Shown here: positions 28,552-38,005 of the stretch, piece by piece
Position numbering within the stretch: position 1 is the first letter of the stretch
Layout of the letters: each line of letters opens with the position of its first letter
Source: Colwellia sp. 75C3
GTDB taxonomy: Bacteria > Pseudomonadota > Gammaproteobacteria > Enterobacterales > Alteromonadaceae
Reading direction: 5' to 3'
Assembly (NCBI RefSeq): GCF_002836255.1
Contig: NZ_PJAU01000059.1
Coordinates: forward strand, 372,001 to 436,000
Length of the DNA: 64,000 nt
Position numbers and translations under genes: made by a program
Notes under the pieces: model-generated
The model's database searches: none
Told to the model about the DNA's origin: nothing
Seen by the model: only the letters and a program-made list of their open reading frames with translations

Positions 28552-29517
28552 ATGACAGTACTCACCGAGTTAACGCCTTTTACCTATCATGTGTTAATCC
28601 TCATGGTAGTGCTGTTCATTAAGTCCTTAGTTAGTCACTTTATTGCTCATGAGCCGTTACGATTTTTTAAATTTTATTGCTTACAGCTCGGTAATAAAGT
28701 GAATAACAGTAAAAATAGTACATCGCATCAAACTATCGCGGGCTTATTAGCGCTGTTAGTCACGTTAATACCAATAGCTATTATTTTATGGTTATTCGCT
28801 GACTTTGTTGCGGTTGATTATATCTGGCAAGGGCTATTACTTTATTTAGCGCTAGGCAGTCTGAACCTAGGACAAATTAACAAAAGCATTGCTCAAGCGT
28901 TGGTTGCTAAACAAAATTATCTTGCTAAGCAAACACTCAAGCCATTGTTGTTAAGAGAAACAGAGCAGTTATCACAAGTAGGCTTAAGTAAAGCGGCTAT
29001 TGAAATGCAGCTTCTTCGAAGTGTGCAGCAAATTTATGTGGTTAGTTTTCTCTTTGTTAGCTTTGGTCCATTAGCAGCACTAAGCTACCGATTACTGTTA
29101 GAAATGCATTATTGTTGGAATACCAAGTTAGCGCAATATAAGCACTTTGGCTTTTATAGCCAGCTGTTTATTCAGCTTATACAATGGTTGCCTAGCCGTT
29201 TCATGGCATTACTGATATTACTGAGTACCGTCGGGCAGGGCAGTGTATTATTTTGGCGATTAACAAGAGTGCATTTATTTAAACTCAATAATGATTTTGT
29301 TATGGCTATTTTTGCTTTTTCGCTGGCGGTTAGATTAGGTGGGGTCGCTATGTATCAACAGGAAAAATTGCGTAAACTGGCCTTTAATGATCTTGGCAAG
29401 CAACCAGAGCCACGGGATATTATTAAAGCGACGAAAAAAATGAATCTTGCCATTTATAGCAGTTTATTGTTACTCGCTTTGTTAGCCGTAGGGTGGCAGT
29501 TAGCCTTTAATGCTTAA
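28552..29517 (+). CDS. CbiB/CobD-like integral membrane protein
   Basis: The protein resembles adenosylcobinamide-phosphate synthase (CbiB/CobD), which attaches aminopropanol to the corrin ring, but is divergent. The best matches are the PLAALSYRLLLEMHYCW segment followed by a conserved FG (about residues 172-200), and GGVAMYQQEKLRKLAF near 262. Four or five membrane spans are visible. No other cobalamin gene is nearby, so the biochemical role is uncertain. 321 residues. AAGGGA lies a few bases before the ATG. Confidence 0.65.
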   Translation: MTVLTELTPFTYHVLILMVVLFIKSLVSHFIAHEPLRFFKFYCLQLGNKVNNSKNSTSHQTIAGLLALLVTLIPIAIILWLFADFVAVDYIWQGLLLYLALGSLNLGQINKSIAQALVAKQNYLAKQTLKPLLLRETEQLSQVGLSKAAIEMQLLRSVQQIYVVSFLFVSFGPLAALSYRLLLEMHYCWNTKLAQYKHFGFYSQLFIQLIQWLPSRFMALLILLSTVGQGSVLFWRLTRVHLFKLNNDFVMAIFAFSLAVRLGGVAMYQQEKLRKLAFNDLGKQPEPRDIIKATKKMNLAIYSSLLLLALLAVGWQLAFNA

Positions 29518-29576
29518 TCGGTATCGCTTAACAGGTATCGCGCTACAACTAACCAATTTAGTAGACTGGACTTTCC

Positions 29577-30239
29577 ATGAATGAGTTTTTATTTTATTTA
29601 GATATTTTTGGTATTATTGTTTTCGCCTTATCAGGTGCGCTTATGGCTGGGCGTTATCAGCTTGATCCTTTTGGGGTGGTAGTACTCGCTTCTGTGACAG
29701 CAGTAGGTGGAGGCACTATTCGCGATGTTATTTTACAAACGCCGGTATTCTGGGTAGTAAAACCTTATTACCTCTATGTAATTTTAGCGACAGCGGTGCT
29801 CACTATTGTGCTCATCAGACAGCCTAAAAGAATTCCTAAACGCTTTTTACTTATCGCGGATGCACTTGGTTTAGCTTTATTTGCCGTTTTAGGTACGCAA
29901 AAAGCACTTTACTTAGGAGCACCAATCCCCGTCGCTGTTGTGCTAGGCACTATTACGGGTGTGGCTGGTGGTATGATTCGAGATGTATTGTGTAACGTAA
30001 TACCAATGATTTTACGTGAAGAAATTTATGCGCTGGCAGCAATGTTAGGGGGCAGTTTATTTATTCTATTACATTGGTTAGGTTGGAGCGATAACCACGC
30101 TATGATTGCTTCTATCTCTGCAGCATTGATCTTACGTTTGGCGGCTATTTATTGGCATGTTTCTTTACCGGCTTTTCATATTGTTGAAAAGCCCAGTAAA
30201 GAAAAACCCAGCAAAGAAAAGGGTATAGAGAAAATATAA
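29577..30239 (+). CDS. TRIC-type cation channel family protein (UPF0126)
   Basis: This is a seven-helix inner-membrane protein with the duplicated three-helix unit of bacterial TRIC/UPF0126 channels. Both repeats show the signature glycine-rich turn: AVGGGTIRDVIL (about 41-52) and GVAGGMIRDVLC (about 127-138). Family members conduct potassium or other cations. 220 residues. The C-terminus carries a short KPSKEKPSKEK repeat. Confidence 0.88.
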   Translation: MNEFLFYLDIFGIIVFALSGALMAGRYQLDPFGVVVLASVTAVGGGTIRDVILQTPVFWVVKPYYLYVILATAVLTIVLIRQPKRIPKRFLLIADALGLALFAVLGTQKALYLGAPIPVAVVLGTITGVAGGMIRDVLCNVIPMILREEIYALAAMLGGSLFILLHWLGWSDNHAMIASISAALILRLAAIYWHVSLPAFHIVEKPSKEKPSKEKGIEKI

Positions 30240-30279
30240 TAGTCTCTATTAACGTTTTAAACCTTTGGAGTAGGGGAGT

Positions 30280-30876
30280 TTAAAACGAGTAGCTAATACC
30301 AACATTGGGTGATTTTAGTGTTAATTCACCCATGTCTTGGTATCGTAGACCAGCATTCATGCCGATGCCACAATCCCATTGATACTGCCATCCAGCTTCA
30401 AAGAAAACACCTGTTCCATGTTCTCCTTCAACAAAATTATCATTGCGAGTAAATTTATAATCGTAATGTTGAGCACCTAATTTTGCATATACACTATTCC
30501 GCTTAGAAATAGGTGCTTCGCCTTTAATAGCCACAACAAAGCCATCTAATTCCATTTCATCCGCACGTAAACCGAACATAGGTTTATTGTTGGTACCACA
30601 AGTCCATTTATCATCGCTTGTTTCATTACATTCCCAGCTATCGAGCTCTGCAGCTGAATTGTAGGCTAATTCGACAGAGAAATTTTCAAATACTTGGTAG
30701 TTATAAAAAAGGTAGGCTTGGGCAAAGCCATCACCATCTTGGCTTGAGTTTTTATATTCGCCACTCGCAGCGCCAGTAACAAGTCCAACACTATGTGGGC
30801 GATCTTGGGCACTTGCATAGCTACTGAGTAATGAAAGTGAGAGTAATGAAATGGCTACTAAGCTAGGTAATTTCAT
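30280..30876 (-). CDS. Outer membrane beta-barrel protein
   Basis: The protein has a signal peptide ending SYASA and an eight-strand-like barrel pattern with a terminal phenylalanine (GISYSF), as in OmpA/OmpX-type porin-family proteins. The frame opens at 30918. The ATG at 30876 (MKLPSLVAI) is the start because AAAGGA lies about 8 bases upstream. 198 residues. Two cysteine pairs (WECN/WTCG) could form a loop disulfide. Function unknown. Confidence 0.75.
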   Translation of the reverse strand: MKLPSLVAISLLSLSLLSSYASAQDRPHSVGLVTGAASGEYKNSSQDGDGFAQAYLFYNYQVFENFSVELAYNSAAELDSWECNETSDDKWTCGTNNKPMFGLRADEMELDGFVVAIKGEAPISKRNSVYAKLGAQHYDYKFTRNDNFVEGEHGTGVFFEAGWQYQWDCGIGMNAGLRYQDMGELTLKSPNVGISYSF

Positions 30877-31083
30877 AATTGGCATCCTTTGCAAAAAATT
30901 AATAATTGATAAACCCAAGTACCTTCAAGTGGCTTGGGTCTGAACTAGGATCATTATCTATAGTTGAGTGCAATAATACTGTTTGGCAATTGTAGTAACA
31001 ATGTAAGATAGTGTAAAACGCATGAGTGCGCTATTTATGCACTTTATTAGCAGCTAACTTGCTGATTAGCCAATGCTGAAAAG

Positions 31084-31785
31084 CTATTGGCTAAATGTTT
31101 TATTCATTTGTTGATGGGTTTGCTCGTACCAACCATCGGTAATGGTAATCGCGGGTAAGGCTTCTATTTCAATGGTGCCTGAAGTAGCCGTTTTATCTGA
31201 CTCGTTATAAATATCTAATATATTTTTAATAACAACGGGCTGAGCTTTAAGTTTTAGCTTTTCAACTAATAACTTGGCGCCGGCTTCAAAGGGTTCAATC
31301 TGTCCTGACTGTGAGCGAGTCCCTTCAGGAAAGATAACTACTTTTTTACCTTTGCAAACTTTTACGTCTTTTAATAGTTGAATAATAGCGCGGCGATCTT
31401 TTTGATCAACGGTAATATGGCCAACTCTATCGACAATACGAGAAACGGGCCACTTATCCATAATACCCGTTCTTCCGACAAAACGAGTATCTAAGCCTAC
31501 TGCTTCTTCAAGTGAGAATATATCAAACATACTTTGATGATTAACAATTAAAATATCAGTATCGGCATCGATAGTACCGGTAAGATTTACACGTGCGCCA
31601 ACACTTCTCACAATTCTAATGACAAAAAACTTGCGAAAACGGTTGAACATCACCCCATGACGCTTACACAAAGAAAGTGCGACAGACTCGGCTGCTATGA
31701 AAACATACATGGAGTATTTTTTTAGGTAAAAGCTAAACATGAGTATTATTGTGAAGCGATAATTAAGCTTCAATCCCCCAACCAT
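31084..31785 (-). CDS. 1-acyl-sn-glycerol-3-phosphate acyltransferase
   Basis: This is a PlsC-family membrane acyltransferase making phosphatidic acid from lysophosphatidic acid. The HX4D motif is in VNHQSMFDIF and the acceptor-binding motif is FPEGTRS. The longest frame (233 residues) starts at 31785 and overlaps the rraB 3' end by 23 bp. An internal ATG near 31740 (MFSFYLKKY) is equally possible; neither has a clear ribosome-binding site. It follows rraB in the same direction. Confidence 0.85.
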   Translation of the reverse strand: MVGGLKLNYRFTIILMFSFYLKKYSMYVFIAAESVALSLCKRHGVMFNRFRKFFVIRIVRSVGARVNLTGTIDADTDILIVNHQSMFDIFSLEEAVGLDTRFVGRTGIMDKWPVSRIVDRVGHITVDQKDRRAIIQLLKDVKVCKGKKVVIFPEGTRSQSGQIEPFEAGAKLLVEKLKLKAQPVVIKNILDIYNESDKTATSGTIEIEALPAITITDGWYEQTHQQMNKTFSQ

Positions 31786-32086
31786 CGGTGTAACCAGAGA
31801 GTTGGGTCACGATTTTTTCAAACACTTCTTCTTGTGCAAGAATTGCTTCATGTGTTGGTGTCATGACAACAGTACAATCAACATCCCAAACATTAGGTGT
31901 TTGATCTGGGTGTAAGTTGCATGTTATTTCTGGCAAGTGTTCTTTTATATGTTCAACCATTGCCTGTGCTTGGTTTTCTTTCTCAAACAAATGAAAAAAT
32001 ACCACGTCATGTGATTGACTCAAGTCTATACCTGCTTGGTGCATTTCGGCTAATACTTGGCCTGTTTCGTCATCTGGATAGTTCAT
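31763..32086 (-). CDS. rraB: Regulator of ribonuclease E activity B
   Basis: RraB binds the C-terminal region of RNase E and modulates degradosome activity in E. coli. This copy has 107 residues, shorter than the 138 of E. coli, lacking the acidic tail. The core pattern is present: an acidic N-terminus, a helix with DVVFFHLFE, and the terminal YTDGWG. It precedes and overlaps plsC. Confidence 0.75.
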   Translation of the reverse strand: MNYPDDETGQVLAEMHQAGIDLSQSHDVVFFHLFEKENQAQAMVEHIKEHLPEITCNLHPDQTPNVWDVDCTVVMTPTHEAILAQEEVFEKIVTQLSGYTDGWGIEA

Positions 32087-32186
32087 ATGTGAGTAAAATT
32101 CTTATGTTATATTAATTACGTATTATAAATCGCGAAAAGCAACTTGAATAGAGCTCAGGATAAATAAATATGATTGTGAGTGTGTT

Positions 32187-32762
32187 TTATTTCCCAGGAT
32201 ACTGCATCAGCATTATATCAACAGCTTCTATTATTATTTCATTTTGTATTTTACTATTATCTTTTTGATCATATTTGAGAGGATATATACTGCGCCACAC
32301 AGAGCGGTTTCTTTTAGGGTCAACTAAATCAATAATCAAACCACCCGGATAAACAACCCAATCATTATTGTCTTGTTGCCACGTATTAGCTTTTAGGCAG
32401 TGGGAGCAAAATAATACCGCTTTGTTGTAGGCTTGGTAATCTTTATGATTTCTTTTAACTATGTGATAAGTAACAATAACATCTGCATTTTCAATGTCAG
32501 TATAGACAAAGCCCTGTTCATTAAGGCTATTTTCTATCGCTATTTCAATACGATTTCGTTGTGAATGACTCAGACTTTGACTGTCAAAAAAGGTCGAGTC
32601 GCTTTGGTAAAAACTGTATGTTTTTACTTGGGGGAAATTAAAACTACTATGATAAATCACTGGATTTTTCTTTGAACTACAACCCGTTAAATTCAAGAGA
32701 AACAGACACAATAACAATAATTTTATCGGCAATGTTATAGCCGTAAGTAAGTTAGTCAACAA
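32187..32762 (-). CDS. DUF4136-type lipoprotein
   Basis: The lipobox LTGC follows a hydrophobic stretch, so the protein is probably an outer- or inner-membrane lipoprotein. The mature part fits the DUF4136 pattern (KTYSFYQSDS; ADVIVTYHIV; PGGLIIDLVDP). Function unknown. The start is uncertain: the frame opens with TTG at 32762 and has no good ATG, and a TTG closer to the hydrophobic core is an alternative. Family length is about 180 residues. Confidence 0.7.
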   Translation of the reverse strand: MLTNLLTAITLPIKLLLLCLFLLNLTGCSSKKNPVIYHSSFNFPQVKTYSFYQSDSTFFDSQSLSHSQRNRIEIAIENSLNEQGFVYTDIENADVIVTYHIVKRNHKDYQAYNKAVLFCSHCLKANTWQQDNNDWVVYPGGLIIDLVDPKRNRSVWRSIYPLKYDQKDNSKIQNEIIIEAVDIMLMQYPGK

Positions 32763-32977
32763 AGGATTATTAACACGATAGAAGTAAAACGTTAGCCTAA
32801 CAACTGACTTAAGCTTTGAACAGAGAAACCTACAAAAAATCAGTAGATATATGATGACATGACTTTTAAATGTTTTTTTGAGATATAAAAAGGCAGTTTA
32901 CAGGATCATTGGCAATGCGTTATAAAAGAGCCCTAATGTTATCGAACTATTCTCACAGAAAATAATAAGGATATTAA

Positions 32978-33868
32978 ATGATTAAAAGTACCAGCAAGCA
33001 GTTATTCATTGCTACAGCACTCATTGCCATTAATTTCATCTCTTTCACCGCTCAAGCACAATCATCCGTTTGGAAAGTGAGTAAAGGCAATGATCATATT
33101 TTTATTGGTGGTACCGTACATATTTTACCGCCATCAGAATTCCCCCTACCAACAGAGTTTGATGAAGCCTATAGCAAAAGCGATAGTATCGTTTTAGAAG
33201 CTAAATTACCGGACGCGAGTGATACTAATTTTCAAATGAAAATGATGCAACAAATGGCTTATGGTAATGGCCAAACCATTAGTGATTTTATCTCAGCGAA
33301 AACGCAAAAAAATCTTAGCCACTATATTGCTTCTTTAGGCGTTAACTTAACCATGCTTGAGCACTTTAAACCGGGATTTTTGATGACTATGTTAGCGCAA
33401 TTTGAAGCGCAAAAGGCGCAATTATCAGGAGAAGGCGTTGATATTTTTTACAGCAAAAAAGCGCAGCAAGATAATAAATCGATAGCCTATTTGGAAAGTG
33501 TGACATTTCAACTGAATATGATTGCTAGCATGGGCATTGGTGATGAAGAGCGTTTTATCAAGTCAAACCTTGAGCAGATGAAAGATTTTAAAACGATGTT
33601 TTTAGCGGTACTTAAAGCCTGGCGATCAGGTGATGAGCAACAACTCAATACGTTAGCCATTATGCCGATGAAAGAAGATCCTAAAACACTTAAACAATTA
33701 CTTAACGATAGAAATAAAAATTGGATCCCCCATATCGAACGCATGTTTGCTAACAATGGTAAAAGTAGCGATAAAGAGTTTGTTTTAGTAGGCGTCGCGC
33801 ATTTAGCGGGTGATGAAAGTGTTTTAGCGTTATTAAAAGCGAAAGGTTACCGCGTAGAAAAATTTTAA
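32978..33868 (+). CDS. TraB/GumN family protein
   Basis: The protein has a signal peptide (ending AQAQ, about residue 28). A TraB/GumN domain follows with the first GGTVHIL motif (about 44-50) and the closing VGVAHLAGDESVLALLKAKGY (about 271-291). The fold resembles erythromycin-esterase/ChaN-type metallo-proteins and is thought to be a hydrolase, but no reaction is established. 296 residues, monocistronic, divergent from the DUF4136 gene. Confidence 0.85.
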   Translation: MIKSTSKQLFIATALIAINFISFTAQAQSSVWKVSKGNDHIFIGGTVHILPPSEFPLPTEFDEAYSKSDSIVLEAKLPDASDTNFQMKMMQQMAYGNGQTISDFISAKTQKNLSHYIASLGVNLTMLEHFKPGFLMTMLAQFEAQKAQLSGEGVDIFYSKKAQQDNKSIAYLESVTFQLNMIASMGIGDEERFIKSNLEQMKDFKTMFLAVLKAWRSGDEQQLNTLAIMPMKEDPKTLKQLLNDRNKNWIPHIERMFANNGKSSDKEFVLVGVAHLAGDESVLALLKAKGYRVEKF

Positions 33869-33976
33869 CGTCAGGTGAACCTTCAGGATCCTCTGTAGTG
33901 GATTAAGATAACTAGTTGGGCAAAGTTAACCTGCTCAACTAGTGTAATCATACATTCATAGGTACGTATTAACAAT

Positions 33977-34480
33977 TTACCAAAGACTATCTTGATTGAC
34001 GTCTTTAAAGTTAAGCACTTTACCGCCAAACTCATCGGCAAAAGCTTTGGCATCAGTGGCTAAACTGAAACTGGCCAAGGTTTTTCCCATAGCGCCCGTT
34101 TTTTCAGAGCCAACAACATACCAAGCCACTTTAGCATCAATAAAGTATTTATCATCAATACTGTCACTACCCCAGGGCATTTTACTCATATCATGCACTA
34201 GAATTTGACTGACGTTACGGGTATTTTCAGGATCGAGATAGTAGCTAAACATGTCGCGAGTAGAACAAAACTTAAAGACTTTATCCCCTTGTTCCTTTCT
34301 AAATACTTCGCCTTTAGGGCCATCAAAATTGGTGATGAGCATGCCACATAAATGACATTCATCGCTGCTTTCCATAGCCACTGCTTTATGAATGACGGCC
34401 TGTTGTGCTGAATTATCTGAACATGCGGAGATAAAAATTAATGATAAAACAACAGCTAAGCTTTTAAAAATACCAGACAT
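33977..34480 (-). CDS. nosL: Nitrous oxide reductase accessory lipoprotein NosL
   Basis: NosL is an outer-membrane or periplasmic lipoprotein that delivers copper(I) for the CuZ centre of NosZ. It has the lipobox ISAC and the copper-binding segment ECHLCGM (about residues 41-47), then HDMSKMPWG. 167 residues. The start overlaps the nosY stop by one base (TAATG). It is the last gene of nosDFYL. Confidence 0.93.
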   Translation of the reverse strand: MSGIFKSLAVVLSLIFISACSDNSAQQAVIHKAVAMESSDECHLCGMLITNFDGPKGEVFRKEQGDKVFKFCSTRDMFSYYLDPENTRNVSQILVHDMSKMPWGSDSIDDKYFIDAKVAWYVVGSEKTGAMGKTLASFSLATDAKAFADEFGGKVLNFKDVNQDSLW

Positions 34481-35298
34481 TACAGTGTTTTCCTTTTAAA
34501 GATAAAGATGGCAATAGTTAAGGGTAAAGCAACCCACGCAAATAAAGCGGTGAATAATTGTGCTTGTGAAAGGCTGGCGTTAATGGCAACAGCAAGTGCG
34601 CCGTTAACATCACTACTATCTAGCCCAGAAAGGTTTACCAAACGGAAAATATCCGCAGGGTTAAGCATCATTAACTGGGTTAAACCGGCTTGGCTAATAC
34701 CATTTTCAACACCAACCAGTAAGGCTAATAACGCCAAATCAAAAGCTAGCGCAAATAAAAACCATGTGATTAAGGCAAAGCCTGCTGCTTTCGATTTTTC
34801 ACTGACTGACAAGCTGATTAAATACGAAATAGCGGTAAAGCTTAAGCCCAGTAAAATTGCACTGAAAATGAATACCGAGAAGCTAGTTAATATTTGTATA
34901 TCGCCAAGTTGAAAATACAGTAATATCGCCGAAGAGCCAAACCCAAGCAGTGTTGCTAGCGCAATAATACTGCCTTGTCCGATAAACTTACCCAGTAATA
35001 ATTGGCTTTTACTTAACGGGTAGGTCAATAACAATAACAAGGTGCCACTTTCTTGTTCGCCAACAAAGCTATCGTAGCTAAGTAGCAAGGCAATGAGAGG
35101 AATAAGAAAAACAGCTAAACTGGCTAAACTGGCAACCGTTGTTGAAAGTGAAGCTACGCCAACAGCACCAGACGCTGCGGCGCCAAAGTAAGTTAGACCC
35201 AGCGATAGTAGGGCAAAGATTAGGGTAATTGAAATCAACCAACGATTTCTTAAACCATCATGAAACTCTTTATTGGCAACGGTTAATATTTGTCTCAT
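34480..35298 (-). CDS. nosY: NosY ABC permease
   Basis: NosY is the membrane subunit of the NosFY ABC transporter, which together with NosD is needed to assemble CuZ. It has 272 residues with six predicted helices and the conserved N-terminal VANKEFHDGLRNRW segment. Its start codon overlaps the nosF stop and its stop overlaps nosL, indicating coupled translation. Confidence 0.93.
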   Translation of the reverse strand: MRQILTVANKEFHDGLRNRWLISITLIFALLSLGLTYFGAAASGAVGVASLSTTVASLASLAVFLIPLIALLLSYDSFVGEQESGTLLLLLTYPLSKSQLLLGKFIGQGSIIALATLLGFGSSAILLYFQLGDIQILTSFSVFIFSAILLGLSFTAISYLISLSVSEKSKAAGFALITWFLFALAFDLALLALLVGVENGISQAGLTQLMMLNPADIFRLVNLSGLDSSDVNGALAVAINASLSQAQLFTALFAWVALPLTIAIFIFKRKTL

Positions 35299-36251
35299 TA
35301 GCCCTGCGCTCCCTTTTTTTGCACTGAAGGTTCATGTTTATTTTCATGTAAAGAGAGAAAGTGCTGATAAACTTGCTCTAAATTAGCGGTTTCTACCTGT
35401 AAATCATCTAAACCTTCGTGGCTTAGTAATTGTTTTAATACCTGGATTTTTTCTTGTTCAGGTACCAAAAGAGTATTGGGGCAGGTGGCCGTTAAAAAAC
35501 CATTAAGTTTACTGTCATTAGCCACTGAGCCATTAAGCCCAAAAGGTTTGATAGCAACAGGTAACGCTGCCTGTTGGCGCAACTCAGCTAAAGTACCCAT
35601 AGCTAATAACTCTCCTGTTGATAAAATCATCGCGCGGTCAATATGCTGCTCAACACCGGGTAAAACGTGTGAACACAAGATCACGCTAGAGCCGTTGGAT
35701 TTTAGTTGATCTACGGTTTTATAAAAATCTCGGGTTGCCATAGGATCTAAACCCACCGTTGGCTCATCAAGTAATAATAATTTAGGCTCACCGATAAAGG
35801 CTTGGGCTAAACCTAAACGTTGACGCATACCTTTTGAATACGTTTTTACTTGTCGCTTCATTGCGTGGGTAATGCCCACTTGCTCAAGTAAGGCGATGGC
35901 ATGTTTTTTAGCGTTTCCTCTAGCAAAACCTTTTAGTTTAGCAAAATAGGTCAATACTTCTAAACCGGTAAGTTGCTCATAAAAGCTGACATTCTCAGGT
36001 AAGTAACCGACTTTACTACGGCAGTGCCAAGCTTCTTTTGAGTCAGGCGCCATACCCATTACTTCAACCTTGCCACGACTAGGTGAAATAACCCCTAAGA
36101 TAAGTTTCATCATGGTGGTTTTACCTGCGCCATTATGGCCAAATAAACCCATGACCTCACCTTGGTTCAGGTGCATAGTCACTGACTTTAACGCATCCAG
36201 TTCCGGATAGCTTTTACCGGCATTGGTTAGTGATACTAGTGGGGTAGTCAT
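35298..36251 (-). CDS. nosF: NosF ABC transporter ATPase
   Basis: NosF is the ATPase of the NosDFY complex. Walker A GHNGAGKT lies at 38-45, the signature is YSKGMRQRL, Walker B is LLLLDEP, and the switch histidine is in LCSHVL. 317 residues. It lies 3 bp after nosD and overlaps nosY. Confidence 0.95.
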   Translation of the reverse strand: MTTPLVSLTNAGKSYPELDALKSVTMHLNQGEVMGLFGHNGAGKTTMMKLILGVISPSRGKVEVMGMAPDSKEAWHCRSKVGYLPENVSFYEQLTGLEVLTYFAKLKGFARGNAKKHAIALLEQVGITHAMKRQVKTYSKGMRQRLGLAQAFIGEPKLLLLDEPTVGLDPMATRDFYKTVDQLKSNGSSVILCSHVLPGVEQHIDRAMILSTGELLAMGTLAELRQQAALPVAIKPFGLNGSVANDSKLNGFLTATCPNTLLVPEQEKIQVLKQLLSHEGLDDLQVETANLEQVYQHFLSLHENKHEPSVQKKGAQG

Positions 36252-36254
36252 AAA

Positions 36255-37676
36255 TTATTCCTTCAAGCTTGCGCTAGTTGATGACTGCGCAGACGGGCTT
36301 GTTGTCGAGTTACTTTTCACGTGATTTGTTGTCGCTGTAGAAGCGGCAACTGATGTCACTGCTTGCTCATTATTTGGTAAATTAGGCGCGGTCATTAACG
36401 GAAAACTGTCCTTAACACCCGGTGGTTTAAGTACCGGGAATTGCCTTTGTACCCAGCGTAAAATTAGAATGGCAGGGCTGTCCATAATCATTTTCATTTC
36501 TGGATATTGCCAAACGAGTTTGTCTATACCATCGTTTGGCTCAAAAATGGTATCACCAACGCCATCATTATCCATATCCCAGCCTAAATAATTGCTCCAG
36601 TAATTACCCTTGCCATCTTGGCTCCACTGTTGTTTTTTGTTGGAGACATACTTAACTTGGGTGGGGTTATTGATAAAGCTATTACCGAATATTTTTATGT
36701 TTTCAGAGCCCGCTGTAAGGTGAATACCTATTTCAGCGGTATCAATAATATTATGTTTTATCGTGTTGTAGCCTGAGTTATAAACAAATAAGCCTTTACC
36801 ATCACGGCCAAGCACTTTGTTTTCTGGCTTAGTCCACACGTTTTTAATGTGGTTATGGCTAAAGGTTGATTCGGTAATAAAGTTCAGCAAAAAACCGTAA
36901 TCTTCACTATCAGTCGTTTTATTACCGGTAATGGTTAGCCGACGAGAGCTCATCAGCGCATAACCAGCGCGAGTATTATAAGCAGTATTGTTTTTTACGG
37001 TATTATCGTAAGAATACATATAATGCACGCCATAGCGTAAATGATGCATGGTGTTTTGTTCAATGACATTATCTTGGCTGGAAATAACATAAATACCGTC
37101 ACGTGTTTCATAGGTCTCATTATTAAACACATGACTATGCGTTACATTGGCTACTTGTATGCCATTGCCTCTGTCAGAGGAACGAAGTTTAATATTTCCT
37201 CTAACTTTATTATTGATAATTTTAGCTTGAGTGACATGATTCAACCAAATACCAAAACCATCACCGGACAAGGTGTTATTTTTAATGATTAAACCTATGG
37301 CTTTTTTGTTATTCACTTTGTCATGTGAATAAATACCTGAATTTTGCTCGGTTAAGTCATCACCCCAATTAATAATATTAAGATTAGCTATGGTGATATG
37401 AGAATTTTTTAATCTCAGCGCATGGCCTTTACCTTGAGCATCAATTGTTACTAACTCTGCGCCTTGCTCACCAATAAGAGAGACTCGGGTGTTAATAACA
37501 AAGTTACCTAAATACTTGCCAGCAGTTAAGGTAATAACATCGCCATCTTGGCTGTTATCTAAAGTCTGTTGTAAGTTATCACTAGTCGATAGTCGGTATT
37601 CTTGTGCTGCTAATGGTTGAGCGCAAACAATAATTATTACTAGTAATAGTACAAAGTGTTTTTTTAAGAAAAGCAA
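36255..37676 (-). CDS. nosD: NosD periplasmic copper-site assembly protein
   Basis: NosD is a right-handed beta-helix protein that works with NosFY in CuZ maturation. It has a signal peptide (ending PLAAQ). Many PbH1/CASH repeats, seen as recurring NN/GI turns (NNTLSGDGFGIWLN, NNKVRGN, GNKTTDSEDYGF), extend to about residue 390. A Ser/Thr-rich tail ends it. 473 residues. The start is TTG at 37676 with only a weak AAAGAA site. It is the first gene of nosDFYL, separated from nosZ by the inserted plus-strand gene. Confidence 0.93.
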   Translation of the reverse strand: MLFLKKHFVLLLVIIIVCAQPLAAQEYRLSTSDNLQQTLDNSQDGDVITLTAGKYLGNFVINTRVSLIGEQGAELVTIDAQGKGHALRLKNSHITIANLNIINWGDDLTEQNSGIYSHDKVNNKKAIGLIIKNNTLSGDGFGIWLNHVTQAKIINNKVRGNIKLRSSDRGNGIQVANVTHSHVFNNETYETRDGIYVISSQDNVIEQNTMHHLRYGVHYMYSYDNTVKNNTAYNTRAGYALMSSRRLTITGNKTTDSEDYGFLLNFITESTFSHNHIKNVWTKPENKVLGRDGKGLFVYNSGYNTIKHNIIDTAEIGIHLTAGSENIKIFGNSFINNPTQVKYVSNKKQQWSQDGKGNYWSNYLGWDMDNDGVGDTIFEPNDGIDKLVWQYPEMKMIMDSPAILILRWVQRQFPVLKPPGVKDSFPLMTAPNLPNNEQAVTSVAASTATTNHVKSNSTTSPSAQSSTSASLKE

Positions 37677-38005
37677 AGCGATAATTCTTTAAAAGGGTGA
37701 CTTAAAGTAGCATAACATTATTAGTTGAAAAGCAATTGATCTCGAATAAACAACTTGTCGTTAACTGTGTAACATTTTCATAAATAATTAACTGATTCCA
37801 ACGGTAGTGCGATCAGCTACGGAGTAAAATCATCGGAAGAAACGCTATCAAGAGTTGAGTGGCTAATTACTTGCCTCTTGAAGTAGAGCGGGTATAAATA
37901 AAAGGCATGTATAGACAAAGGTTGTACATCCATCATAAGATGTTTGAAAGGCTTCTCCGCTTTCCCCCTAGTTTTAGTTGATGATAAGGTAATAAAATTT
38001 TAATA
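37677..38005. other. Spacer between nosD and the inserted gene
   Basis: No gene is seen. The spacer holds a solitary copy of the element-end sequence (37877-37896). It also holds a weak FNR-like TTGAT-CTCG-AATAA at 37736-37749, 60 bp before nosD, matching 8 of 10 consensus bases. Confidence 0.5.
37877..37896. repeat. Solo terminal repeat of the miniature element family
   Basis: CTTGAAGTAGAGCGGGTATA closely matches the right ends of elements A and C. No partner end is found within the expected 270-310 bp, so it is a remnant or a solo site. Confidence 0.65.

Noticed and set aside
36961..37292. Plus-strand frame inside nosD
   Set aside because: It is the antisense shadow of the repeat-rich NosD coding sequence; nosD has clear homology.
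37736..37749. FNR-like site before nosD
   Set aside because: Only 8 of 10 consensus positions and no clear -10 at the right distance; kept as a note, not as a feature.
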